NCBI GenBank assembly: GCA_040753085.1 | Contig: JBFMHI010000012.1 | Coordinates: forward strand, 1-38,867 | Source of the DNA: a bacterium | GTDB taxonomy: Bacteria; UBA9089; JASEGY01 | Direction of reading: 5' to 3' | Length of the DNA stretch: 38,867 nucleotides | Shown here: positions 7,705 through 15,547 of the stretch, piece after piece | Layout: each line of letters starts with the position of its first letter | How positions within the stretch are numbered: position 1 is the first letter of the stretch | Notes under the pieces: generated by a model | What the model was told of the DNA's origin: nothing | Seen by the model: only the letters and a program-made list of their open reading frames with translations | The model's database searches: none | Program-made: the position numbers and the translations under genes

Positions 7705-7779
7705 GAAAAAAATAAGCCATTGGCTATTGGCTAAAAAATAAGGTTGCATTTTTAAGAAAAATTTAGTAAGATAAGGAAT

Positions 7780-9150
7780 ATGTTTGCCCAATTAAAGGAA
7801 GTCCTGGCCAAACGAATAGTCTATTTGAAGATCATCATCTTTTTGGGGTTATTACTTCTCCTGATGATTAACGCCGGCAGTTGGTTTTTCTACAACCGGA
7901 CCAGGAATTATTTAGAAGACGAGTTGGCTAAAAGACTAATTGCCATTGCCGCCACGACTGCCCTTAAAATAGACCCAATTGGCCTAAGTGAAGAATCAAA
8001 CAAAGCTCGTCTCAAAAAATTCTTAAAAGATGTAAGGCAGACTAATAATCTTTTCAATATCTCTATTCTTGATACCAGACAGCAGGTGGTGGTGGAAGCC
8101 AAAGATCGAACTGAAGAAGAAAGGGAGAAGTTCATATCTTTTACGGAAGAGGGCACTAAGGCCTGGCTGAGGGCCTGGGGAGGGACTAATGCCGTGTCTG
8201 GGGTTTACTGGATTGATGGGACATATCTTAAAAGCGGTTATGTGCCTATCAGGGATGAAAAGAGCATACCCAGGGCCATCCTTTCGGTGGAGGCGAGTGT
8301 AAGATTCTTTAATGTCTTGAATCTATATAAGCGGAGTTTAATCCTCAGTGGCTTAATATCTCTGGCCTTTACCTTTCTTTTCGGGTTATTTCTCTATCGG
8401 GTGATGGTCTCGACCACTTCTGCTCAGGAGAGTGTTCGTCAGGCGGAAAAACTGGCTACCATGGGGCAGCTTTCAGCCGGTCTGGCCCATGAGATTAGAA
8501 ATGCCTTAGGGGTAATTGATGGCACGGCCGAGGTATTAAAACAAAGATACAATCTGCCTCAAGGCAGGGATGAGATGTTTGACTATATCCCGGCTGAAGT
8601 CAAAAAGTTAAAAAAGATTACCTCTGAATTTTTGACTTTCTTCAAAGGAACCCCCTTGAAACTGGAACCGGGCAATATAAATTCCGTGATTGATCATACC
8701 TTTATTTCTTTAAGATCCGAGTTAGAAAATGTCCATATCAAACTTTCCAGGAGATTTCGGCCTGATTTACCCCTGACCTTATTTGATAGTGGAAGAATGG
8801 AACAGGTCTTCTTAAACCTCTTGTTAAATGCGAAAGAAGCCATGCCTGACGGAGGCGAGATCAGTGTCACTACTAATGTGGTTACAGCTAAGGCCGGACA
8901 AAGCTATATTCAGATAAAGGTATCAGATTCAGGCCAGGGAATTCCTCCTCAGACTGTCGATAAACTGTTTGAACCCTTTTTCACTACTAAAGAAGAGGGA
9001 CATGGCCTGGGATTATCCATTGTTTCCAGGATTATTGAGGAGCATAAAGGTGAAATTACCGTTGAGAGTGAAAAGGGGGTAGGCACAACCTTCGCTGTTT
9101 TTCTACCGGTAAGGAGTAAAGTAAATTATGAAAATTCTCGTAGTCGATGA
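7780..9150 (+). CDS. Membrane sensor histidine kinase (NtrB/HydH-like)
   Basis: A 456-residue inner-membrane kinase. The first membrane segment is at about residues 17-36, then a periplasmic sensor of about 150 residues, then a second membrane segment at about 184-207. The H box is LAHEIRN with phospho-acceptor His237. The N box (NLLLNAKEAMPDGG), G1 box (DSGQGIPP), F box (LFEPFFTTKEEG) and G2 box (GHGLGLSI) are all intact, so it should be catalytically competent. The periplasmic sensor resembles no domain I can name. The stop overlaps the response-regulator start by 23 bp, so the two are translationally coupled partners. It is divergent from rpoN, which fits a sigma-54 two-component circuit. 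Confidence 0.92.
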   Translation: MFAQLKEVLAKRIVYLKIIIFLGLLLLLMINAGSWFFYNRTRNYLEDELAKRLIAIAATTALKIDPIGLSEESNKARLKKFLKDVRQTNNLFNISILDTRQQVVVEAKDRTEEEREKFISFTEEGTKAWLRAWGGTNAVSGVYWIDGTYLKSGYVPIRDEKSIPRAILSVEASVRFFNVLNLYKRSLILSGLISLAFTFLFGLFLYRVMVSTTSAQESVRQAEKLATMGQLSAGLAHEIRNALGVIDGTAEVLKQRYNLPQGRDEMFDYIPAEVKKLKKITSEFLTFFKGTPLKLEPGNINSVIDHTFISLRSELENVHIKLSRRFRPDLPLTLFDSGRMEQVFLNLLLNAKEAMPDGGEISVTTNVVTAKAGQSYIQIKVSDSGQGIPPQTVDKLFEPFFTTKEEGHGLGLSIVSRIIEEHKGEITVESEKGVGTTFAVFLPVRSKVNYENSRSR

Positions 9151-10336
9151 TGAACGAAAGATGTGTAACATCCTGAAGGCCATTCTGGAAGATGAGAACT
9201 ATTCGGTAGCCACTGCGGAAAGTGGCCAGGAAGCCTTAAGATTACTGGGCCGGGCGGATAGTTTTGATCTGATTATCACCGATTTAATGATGCCTGAGGT
9301 AGATGGCATGGCCATCCTTAGGACGGTCAAAGAACGTAAATCACCCCCTGAAGTTATCATTATGACCGCCTATGCTACGGTTCAAACAGCGTTAGCCGCT
9401 ATGAAAATGGGGGCTTATGACTATATTATTAAGCCTTTTGAAATGGATGAACTGAAATTTATGATCAAACGGCTGGCTGATCAGAAAAGGCTCATAAGTG
9501 AGAATATTGAGCTTAAACAGCAACTTGAAGCCAAATACGAATTTGAAAACTTTATTGGAAGAAGCGCTAAGATGATGGGACTTTTTGAGTTAGTCAAAAA
9601 GGTCATCTCAGGCGACACGACTATCCTCCTCAGGGGGGAAAGCGGCACAGGCAAGGCCCTGCTGGCCCAGGCTATTCATTACAACAGCCCGAGGCGGGAG
9701 AAGCCTTTTGTCAAGGTTCACTGCTCTGCCTTTCCCGGTCAGCTCCTGGAACATGAGCTCTTTGGTTATGAAAAGGGCGCCTTTCCCGGGGCCCAATTTA
9801 GAAAATTAGGCCGCCTTGATCTGGCCGGAGACGGGACTATCTTTTTAGACGAGATTGGCGACATTGAGTTGCCTCTTCAGGCAAAGCTGCTCAGGGCTGT
9901 TCAGGATAAAATAATAGTCCGGGTAGGGGGAATAGAAACTATTTCCGTCCATGCCAGGATTATTGCCACCACCAATGTGGACCTGGAAAAGGCCCTTCAG
10001 GAAAAAAGGTTTAGAGAAGATCTTTATTATCGATTAAATGTCTTTCCCCTCTTTATTCCTCCTTTACGGGAAAGGGTGGATGACATCCCGGATCTTTGTT
10101 ATCATTTTTTGAAAGGATTGGGCCACGGACCGGAAAAAATAGATAAAGAGGCTATTACCTCCTTGATGAACTATCCCTGGCCCGGTAATGTCCAGGAGTT
10201 GGAAAACATTGTGGAAAGAATGGTGGTTCTATCAGGCGAGGGGATTATTACGGCTGATATGCTGCCGCCTCATATCAGAGAAAGCCGCGAGCGGAAAGAA
10301 TCTTCTCCCTCAATCGGGGCAAATTATCTGCCTTGA
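9128..10336 (+). CDS. NtrC-family response regulator lacking the DNA-binding domain
   Basis: A 402-residue sigma-54-activator-type regulator. The receiver domain (1-120) has the acid pocket DD at 7-8 and phospho-acceptor Asp52 (ITDLMMP). The AAA+ domain (about 140-370) has Walker A GESGTGK at 170-176, Walker B GTIFLDEIGD, and RFREDLYYRLNVF with the arginine-finger region. The sigma-54-contacting loop, normally GAFTGA, reads GAFPGA at 217-222: the key threonine is proline. The protein stops soon after the AAA+ lid (ENIVERMVVLSGEG) and has no Fis-type helix-turn-helix. Natural HTH-less activators exist (Helicobacter FlgR, chlamydial AtoC/CtcC). The last 13 bp overlap a convergent gene. Confidence 0.9.
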   Translation: MKILVVDDERKMCNILKAILEDENYSVATAESGQEALRLLGRADSFDLIITDLMMPEVDGMAILRTVKERKSPPEVIIMTAYATVQTALAAMKMGAYDYIIKPFEMDELKFMIKRLADQKRLISENIELKQQLEAKYEFENFIGRSAKMMGLFELVKKVISGDTTILLRGESGTGKALLAQAIHYNSPRREKPFVKVHCSAFPGQLLEHELFGYEKGAFPGAQFRKLGRLDLAGDGTIFLDEIGDIELPLQAKLLRAVQDKIIVRVGGIETISVHARIIATTNVDLEKALQEKRFREDLYYRLNVFPLFIPPLRERVDDIPDLCYHFLKGLGHGPEKIDKEAITSLMNYPWPGNVQELENIVERMVVLSGEGIITADMLPPHIRESRERKESSPSIGANYLP

Positions 10337-10902
10337 CCCCTGTTTATTAAAGTGTCTACCACATTACCCCCTCTTTCTTCTCCCGCCGTAGAAACACGAT
10401 CTTCTGACCGGCCTCTTTCCGACTCCCTCATTTCTCTTCGGAAGGAGGTGGTTGTGGTGGACGTATCTCCGCCCTTAAGTTCACTCAAGCTTCGCTGATG
10501 GAGCATCTGTCTGGTAATAGGGAGAGAACTTCTCTTGCTTCCCACTATTTCTTCCTGAAGGGTGTTAATATCTCTCTCTAACATCTCTCTCGTCCCTGGA
10601 TTTTCTCTTTCTTCGGGATACCCCTCGCCCCCCTCATTTATCTCCTCCCTATTGAGCCTGAATCCTTGTTCCTCTCCGGCCAGCCTGGCTCTTTCCATCT
10701 CGTGGGCCGTATTTCTGTATCGGAGATAGTCCTCAGCCAGAGATAAAACCGGGAACTGTCCCCCGGGGGTGCTTCCCTGGGGTTGAGCCAGATAAAATCC
10801 TGCTTCCGAGTGTCTGACCCGATGGTTTCTTTCACTGCCCCTCTCATTGGATCTAACCTCTTTTCTGTTTTGGTCGATTGCCGTTACAAGTAGATTGGCC
10901 AT
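10324..10902 (-). CDS. Hypothetical polar protein convergent with the activator
   Basis: A 192-residue protein starting MANLLVTAIDQNRKEV. AAGGAGG lies nine bases before the ATG on the minus strand, which makes it likely real. It is very rich in Arg, Glu, Ser and Gly, with no membrane segment or signal peptide after the first few residues, and appears largely disordered with a helical middle (GTREMLERDINTLQEEIVG). No family is recognised. It is convergent with, and overlaps by 13 bp, the HTH-less sigma-54 activator. A role with that pair, or in flagellar or pilus regulation, would be guesswork. Confidence 0.6.
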   Translation of the reverse strand: MANLLVTAIDQNRKEVRSNERGSERNHRVRHSEAGFYLAQPQGSTPGGQFPVLSLAEDYLRYRNTAHEMERARLAGEEQGFRLNREEINEGGEGYPEERENPGTREMLERDINTLQEEIVGSKRSSLPITRQMLHQRSLSELKGGDTSTTTTSFRREMRESERGRSEDRVSTAGEERGGNVVDTLINRGQGR

Positions 10903-11052
10903 TTTGATCCCCCCTCCTTGGGAATTAAGGGTTGAGAACAGAGAGGTCTCTTCTCTCCACTCTCAGCTTTCCCCTCTCCATTTTTTGTCAATCAGCCAAC
11001 AAATGGCTAAAGAATCTCTTGTAGGATTGTTGTTTTTTGTGGGGCCAAATAA

Positions 11053-11103
11053 AAAAGGGCCCTCCACAAGGATACCCTTCTTGTTGTAGAGAAGCCCTTT
11101 TGA
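11053..11103. other. Imperfect hairpin, terminator-like
   Basis: AAAAGGGC on the left pairs with GCCCTTTT on the right. Between them are partly complementary CTCCACAAGG and CCTTCTTGTTGTAGAG. It has A and T runs on both sides like a bidirectional terminator, but no gene ends next to it on either strand. Confidence 0.3.
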
Positions 11104-11383
11104 TAGCTCATATTTCAGACACTCATTTTAGCTACATCGTCAACCTCTTACTTTAAGCTTAATCTCGGTGATTTCTACCAATAGATTACCACCCTTGTGG
11201 TTTATAGATTTCAATAGTGTTCGTCTATTATATTATCGACATTGCCTTAGGAAAACATTAAGGGCATTACAGATTATTTCCAGAGAAATAAGCTAATTAG
11301 AGGATAATAGTTATTTTTTCCCACTGTAATTAGCCTAATATCTCCCTATTTTAGCTTATCTCGAAAAACCATGTAATTATACT

Positions 11384-11412
11384 TTGACAAGATCTCAGTC
11401 TTATGATACACT
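11384..11412 (+). promoter_or_regulatory. Weak candidate sigma-70 promoter
   Basis: TTGACA (11384-11389), 17-bp spacer, TACACT (11407-11412): six of six and four of six. It would transcribe through the family-B repeats toward the EIIA-like gene 740 bp away. The -10 is weak and nothing else supports it. Confidence 0.25.
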
Positions 11413-11437
11413 AACACACAATTAGTTGGCGAAAGAT

Positions 11438-11701
11438 TTCGACCTGTGCAATTAGAAATTGCAAGCACTTCCTTTCAAACCTGAAAGGTTTGAACTTCAC
11501 ATAGCCGTATGTGAAACATACGGTAACAAAAATATAAGTCAGCCCAACCCTGAAAGGGTTGAATGTTATGCGATGGACAATGTTCGACCCTTACAGGGTC
11601 GAGCGTTGCGGGTGTATTTATTTCCGTAGATTGGTATCTACGGCTATTTAAAATTTGACGCTTTCAGCGTCAGTAGGTTAAACCTAATTGCACAGGTCGA
11701 A
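11438..11701. repeat. Family-B element (TTCGACCTGTGC ends), copy 1
   Basis: TTCGACCTGTGCAATTAG (11438-11455) is inverted against CTAATTGCACAGGTCGAA (11684-11701). Between them is a string of small separate palindromes: AACCTGAAAGGTT, CAACCCTGAAAGGGTTG, TCGACCCTTACAGGGTCGA, CCGTAGATTGGTATCTACGG and GACGCTTTCAGCGTC. CGAAAGATTTCG palindromes join it to the next copy. Confidence 0.7.
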
Positions 11702-11705
11702 AGAT

Positions 11706-12058
11706 TTCGACCTGTGCGGTTAGGTTTAATTTACTAATTTGAGTTCTTTATATGCACCGAAGGTGCAAAGGAATTGTAGCCGTAGGTTTCAACTTACGGA
11801 ACATTGGATTAAAGTGGAATTAAGCCCCGCAGGGGCGAAGGAAAAGTTCGCGGTGGGCAAAAACTGGAAAAATCAACGCTCAAATTTATCCCTGATCGCG
11901 TTCATTGATCCTCATTTTTCCTGCGCCCCGTCGGGGCTTAATTTTATGGAACATTATCATTCCGTAGATTGAAATCTACGGCTAACATCCTGTAGCCCTT
12001 CGGGCTTTCATAATGATTTTATTTCAAAATAATGTATTTGATAACCGTACAGGTCGAA
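11706..12058. repeat. Family-B element (TTCGACCTGTGC ends), copy 2
   Basis: TTCGACCTGTGCGGTTAG at 11706 and GTACAGGTCGAA at 12047-12058 bound more small palindromes: GCACCGAAGGTGC, AGCCCCGCAGGGGC, GCCCCGTCGGGGC, CCGTAGATTGAAATCTACGG and AGCCCTTCGGGCT. It lies head to tail with copy 1, sharing the linker CGAAAGATTTCG. A 77-codon open frame inside it is an artefact of the repeats. Confidence 0.65.
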
Positions 12059-12069
12059 AAAAATCAGTG

Positions 12070-12103
12070 TTTCATCCGTGTCCATCTGTGGCTGAATAGT
12101 TAC
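12070..12103. repeat. Half family-A element (right end only)
   Basis: TTTCATCCGTGTCCATCTG then TGGCTGAATAGTTAC at 12089-12103 is the CACGGA-word arm plus right terminus of family A. The matching left terminus is missing, probably lost when family-B sequence joined here at 12058. It ends 52 bp before the EIIA-like gene. Confidence 0.55.
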
Positions 12104-12155
12104 AAATTTAGCTACTTGTGAGGCTGTTGTAAATAAAGGCGAAGGAGTCCTGATT

Positions 12156-12617
12156 ATGACATTATCGAAATTTATTGACAAAAGCTTGATTGAGGTTAAC
12201 TTAGCTTCTTCCTCTAAGGAAGAGGCCATCTCTAAGTTAGTTGACCGGATAGACCGCCGGACTAAGATCGTTGACAAAAAAAAGGTTCTTGATGAGCTCC
12301 TGGAACGGGAAAAGGGTATGAGCACAGGCATTGGTGAAGGCGTTGCTTTGCCCCATGTTAGGACATCAAATGTGAGCAAGATTAGTATTGCCTTGGGGAT
12401 AAGTAAAGAGGGGATTGAATTTAACTCCTTTGACGGAAAGCCAGCTCATTTGATCTTTCTTCTCTTAGGCCCTAACTCTGATAATGAGAATTACTTGACT
12501 ATGATGGCTCAAATTACAAAGTTAGTATGCACCGAAAGGAAGAGAGAAAAATTACTCCAGGCCAGAGATCCTAAAGAGGTAATCCAGTTCATAATCGAAA
12601 TGGAGGCAATGAGATGA
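12156..12617 (+). CDS. PTS EIIA-type (PtsN-like) protein
   Basis: A 153-residue cytoplasmic protein with the fructose/nitrogen PTS EIIA fold. The phospho-acceptor motif GEGVALPHVR is intact with His67. The N-terminus (FIDKSLIEVNLASSSKEEAI) and C-terminus (REKLLQARDPKEVIQFI) match the family in order and length. GAAGGAG lies ten bases before the ATG. No PTS membrane component is nearby. The gene overlaps a CBS-domain gene by 4 bp and precedes an ArsB/NhaD-type permease, so it more likely regulates ion transport or a stress response than moves sugar. EIIA-like proteins near antiporters are often regulatory; that is inference here. Confidence 0.9.
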   Translation: MTLSKFIDKSLIEVNLASSSKEEAISKLVDRIDRRTKIVDKKKVLDELLEREKGMSTGIGEGVALPHVRTSNVSKISIALGISKEGIEFNSFDGKPAHLIFLLLGPNSDNENYLTMMAQITKLVCTERKREKLLQARDPKEVIQFIIEMEAMR

Positions 12618-13057
12618 AAGTAGCTAATTATATGGTAGAAGATGTAATAACCCTTTCCCCTAACAAGAGCTTCGAAGAAATACTGGCTCTATTCAGGAGG
12701 GAATCTTTTGACTGTCTGCCCGTAGTTGATAATGAAAGAAGACTGCTTGGGGTTGTCTCCAGGACGGATCTGCTTAAGATATTCGTCCCTGAATATTTTG
12801 CCCTTATAGATGATATCTCCTTCATCAAAGATTTTGGGGCGATGGAGGTAGACCATAAATCGGCTGAGATGATGGAGAGACTTTTAGTGGCCGGTGATAT
12901 AATGACTACCAAAGTAATTACCATCACGGCTGATTCCTCTCTTTTTAAGGCCGTGGCCCTGATGAGGAAGTATAATATCAGGGTCATTCCGGTCGTAGAG
13001 GGGGAAAAACTGGTCGGTATCATTTCCCGGACAGATCTTATGAAGGCCTTTCTGTAA
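12614..13057 (+). CDS. CBS-domain pair protein
   Basis: A 147-residue cytoplasmic protein consisting of two CBS domains and little else. CBS1 (about residues 1-55) carries VEDVITLSPNKSFEEILALF and LLGVVSRTDLLKIF. CBS2 (about 92-147) carries MTTKVITITADSSLFKAVAL and LVGIISRTDLMKAFL. A Bateman module of this sort binds adenine nucleotides and reports energy state. The ATG overlaps the previous stop (ATGA), so it is coupled to the EIIA-like gene. The 66-bp gap to the permease suggests one transcript. A role as nucleotide sensor for the permease is inferred from the layout. Confidence 0.92.
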   Translation: MKVANYMVEDVITLSPNKSFEEILALFRRESFDCLPVVDNERRLLGVVSRTDLLKIFVPEYFALIDDISFIKDFGAMEVDHKSAEMMERLLVAGDIMTTKVITITADSSLFKAVALMRKYNIRVIPVVEGEKLVGIISRTDLMKAFL

Positions 13058-13123
13058 TTGAGCTTCGAGTTTCAGGTTTAAGGGATCAGGAAATAAATAA
13101 CTAACTATGAAGGAGGAAGGATA

Positions 13124-14503
13124 ATGGAGCACGAAATAGCTGCCGCCGCCCAGCCCGTTACCAGCACTGTTTTTTGGACGGCCACCATCATATTCCTTTT
13201 GGCGTATGCGATTATAGTCTCTGAAAAGATTCACAAAACAATTGTGGCCATTGTCGGCGCTTCACTTATGTTAGTGCTCAAGATATTGATGCAGCACGAG
13301 GCCTTTCATATAGAGGAACTCGGTGTGGACTGGAATGTTATTTTCCTTCTTATCGGAATGATGACCATTATTAACCTTATGCGCCCGACAGGGGTTTTTG
13401 AATACATAGCCATCAAGAGCGCCAAGATCGCTAAAGGAGACCCCCTTAAACTTATGGCCATCCTGGCCGTAGTAACCGCTGGATTAAGCGCCTTTCTGGA
13501 TAATGTTACCACGGTGTTGCTTATTGCCCCGGTCACCATCCTTATTGCAGATATCCTGGGGGTTGATGTCATCCCATTCCTGATCACAGAGGTCCTGGCC
13601 TCAAACATAGGCGGCACGGCGACACTTATTGGTGATCCACCCAATATCATGATTGCCTCCAAGGCCAAGCTCGACTTCATGGCCTTCATCTATCATCTGA
13701 CCCCGGCCGTTGTAATCATGATGGTGGTCTGTGTACTTCTCATAAAGATAGTATTTGGCAAAAAACTCAAGGTCAAACCTGAGTTAAAGCAGCAGGTTAT
13801 GGAGATGAACGAGAATGAGGCCATAAAGGATCCGGTGATGTTGAAGAAGTCCCTCTTTGTCCTTTCGGTGGTTATATCTGGTTTTGTTTGTCACGGGATG
13901 CTTCACTATGAGCCGGCTACCATAGCCCTCTTTGGGGCAGGGCTGCTCCTTCTGCTTTCAGGCACCCACGACCCCCACCATTACCTGGCTGAGATTGAAT
14001 GGCCGACTATATTCTTCTTCATTGGGCTTTTTATTATAGTGGGCGGGGTAGTGAAGGTCGGCTTAATAGAATGGATGTCTCTTAAGGTCCTGGCCCTGAC
14101 CCAGGGTAATATGTTTGCCACGAGTATGGTGGTTATGTGGTTTTCTGCCTTTGCCTCAGCCTTTGTGGACAACATACCTTATGTGGCCACGATGAACCCC
14201 TTGATTATTAATCTGGCCCAGGGGATGGTGGCCCAGGGGATATGGCCGCCCCACCTTAAAGGAGTAGAACTCCTGCACTATTCAGAGTTAATGCCTCTGT
14301 GGTGGTCGCTGGCCCTGGGGGCTTGTCTGGGAGGAAATGGCACGGCTATCGGTGCCTCAGCCAATGTAATTGTGGTCGGAATAGCGGAAAGGGCCGGCCG
14401 AAGGATCAGCTTTCTGAAGTTTATGGCCTACGGCATGCCGGTGATGATACTGACCGTTTTCATATCTACGATTTATGTCTGGCTCAGATATTATATATTT
14501 TAA
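13124..14503 (+). CDS. ArsB/NhaD-superfamily (IT superfamily) permease
   Basis: A 459-residue polytopic inner-membrane transporter with about 11-12 hydrophobic segments. The hallmark stretch is AFLDNVTTVLLIAPVTILIA followed by TEVLASNIGGTATLIGDPPN, repeated in the second half as AFVDNIPYVATMNPLIINLA and GGNGTAIGASANVIVVGIAE. This two-fold repeat with D-N and G-G-T-A motifs is typical of ArsB, NhaD and P-protein relatives. Substrates in the superfamily include arsenite, Na+/H+ and dicarboxylates; I cannot choose among them. GAAGGAGGAAGG lies before the ATG. Upstream EIIA-like and CBS-pair genes probably form its regulatory cassette. A family-A MITE has inserted just after its stop. Confidence 0.9.
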   Translation: MEHEIAAAAQPVTSTVFWTATIIFLLAYAIIVSEKIHKTIVAIVGASLMLVLKILMQHEAFHIEELGVDWNVIFLLIGMMTIINLMRPTGVFEYIAIKSAKIAKGDPLKLMAILAVVTAGLSAFLDNVTTVLLIAPVTILIADILGVDVIPFLITEVLASNIGGTATLIGDPPNIMIASKAKLDFMAFIYHLTPAVVIMMVVCVLLIKIVFGKKLKVKPELKQQVMEMNENEAIKDPVMLKKSLFVLSVVISGFVCHGMLHYEPATIALFGAGLLLLLSGTHDPHHYLAEIEWPTIFFFIGLFIIVGGVVKVGLIEWMSLKVLALTQGNMFATSMVVMWFSAFASAFVDNIPYVATMNPLIINLAQGMVAQGIWPPHLKGVELLHYSELMPLWWSLALGACLGGNGTAIGASANVIVVGIAERAGRRISFLKFMAYGMPVMILTVFISTIYVWLRYYIF

Positions 14504-14509
14504 ATAATG

Positions 14510-14662
14510 GTAACCGAAGGGTTTTTCTCCTTCTGTTCTCTGAGTTCTGTCTTCTGTTCTTCTTAATCCCCCGCCAGGGGAGGACACCCGCCTTTGACAT
14601 CTGTTCTCTGACCTTTGTCCTCTGCTATCTGCTTCCGTGCTAATCCGTGGCTGAATAGTTAC
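14510..14662. mobile_element. Family-A MITE with perfect target duplication, 153 bp
   Basis: It starts GTAACCGAAGG and ends TGGCTGAATAGTTAC. It is flanked by AAATAATG at 14502-14509 and 14663-14670, a perfect 8-bp direct repeat. The interior is CT-rich 7-mers (TTCTGTT, CTCTGAG, TTCTGTC; then ATCTGTT, CTCTGAC, CTTTGTC, CTCTGCT). It separates the permease stop from the TupA-like gene by insertion at the 3' edge of the permease gene. Confidence 0.8.
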
Positions 14663-14682
14663 AAATAATGAAGGAGTGCTTT

Positions 14683-15546
14683 ATGGCCGACCCGGAAGAC
14701 CATATGACCAAATACCCTCTTAGGGGCCTAGGGGTTACGCTTCTGGTGATATTCGTTACGCTTGTCTCTGGGTGTTCGGAGAAGGTAACAGAAAAAGAGA
14801 GGCAAGCGGTCAGACTTAGGATGTCCAGCACCAGCAGCTTAGATAATACCGGGCTCTTTGAGGCGCTTAACCCTCCTTTTGAGGAAAAATACGGCGCCAA
14901 GGTAGATGTGGTGGTGGTCGGAACCGGCAAGGCCTTGGAATTGGCTCAAAATGGGGATGTAGACCTAACCTTTGTTCATTCTAAAGAGGAGGAGATAAAA
15001 TTCGTCGAGGCAGGCTACGGGGTAAACCGGCGAGAAGTAATGGCTAATTATTTTATGATAGCCGGTCCGACTTCTGATCCGGCCGGGATTAAAACCGCTA
15101 AAACGGCGGTGGAGGCCTTCCAGAAGATAGCCGAGGCTAAAATTTCTTTTGTCTCCAGGGGAGATGACTCTGGCACTCATATCAGAGAGAAGGCTATCTG
15201 GAAGGAGACGGGTATTATCCCTTCAGGAGATTGGTATCTTGAGAGCGGTCAGGGGATGGGGGCTACCCTGATTATGGCTGATGAAAAGCAGGCTTATACC
15301 CTGGTTGATCGGGGGACATATCTTAAATACCTGGATAAAATCGAGATCCGGGGGGTATTTGAAGCTGAGTCCGAGGCCCTTTACAACCCTTATGGAATTA
15401 TCGCCGTTAATCCGGCCAGGCACCCTCATGCCAATTACATCCTGGCTATGGCCTATATTGCCTGGGTGACTTCTCCTGAGGGACAGAAGATTATTGGCAA
15501 TTTTAAAGACAAAACCGGCCAGGTGCCTTTCACTCCCTTATTCTGA
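14683..15546 (+). CDS. TupA-like tungstate/molybdate-binding lipoprotein
   Basis: A 287-residue periplasmic solute-binding protein. The N-terminus is a lipoprotein signal with lipobox LVSGC and lipidated Cys31. The ligand-site stretch STSSLDNTGLFEAL resembles the TupA pattern TTTS-x-x-x-S/T-G-L. Further family blocks are VDVVVVGTGKALELAQNGDV, FVSRGDDSGTHIREKAIW and EKQAYTLVDRGTYL. ATG 14683 is chosen because AAGGAG ends six bases upstream; the ATG at 14668 would put that site inside the gene, and ATG 14704 is a possible shorter start. No TupB permease or TupC ATPase is next to it; the following gene converges 1 bp away. The permease partners must lie elsewhere or be absent. Confidence 0.88.
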   Translation: MADPEDHMTKYPLRGLGVTLLVIFVTLVSGCSEKVTEKERQAVRLRMSSTSSLDNTGLFEALNPPFEEKYGAKVDVVVVGTGKALELAQNGDVDLTFVHSKEEEIKFVEAGYGVNRREVMANYFMIAGPTSDPAGIKTAKTAVEAFQKIAEAKISFVSRGDDSGTHIREKAIWKETGIIPSGDWYLESGQGMGATLIMADEKQAYTLVDRGTYLKYLDKIEIRGVFEAESEALYNPYGIIAVNPARHPHANYILAMAYIAWVTSPEGQKIIGNFKDKTGQVPFTPLF

Positions 15547-15547
15547 A

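Larger units (their letters stand above)
10903..11427. other. Intergenic stretch without a recognised gene
   Basis: About 520 bp of AT-rich sequence with stops in all frames. It holds CT-rich short words at 10940-10980 similar to the heptamer arrays, one imperfect GC-rich hairpin (11053-11103) and a weak promoter-like pair at 11384-11412. I see no protein or tRNA. Confidence 0.5.

Noticed and set aside
9600-9800. Frameshift in the response regulator explaining the missing HTH
   Set aside because: The AAA+ domain reads continuously to the lid in one frame, and the DNA after the stop encodes a different, convergent gene with a good ribosome site; no HTH is visible in other frames.
11739-11972. 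77-codon plus-strand frame
   Set aside because: It runs through family-B palindromes with no ribosome site or protein-like composition.
14299-14643. 114-codon plus-strand frame at the permease end
   Set aside because: Out-of-frame shadow of the permease running into the CT-rich MITE.
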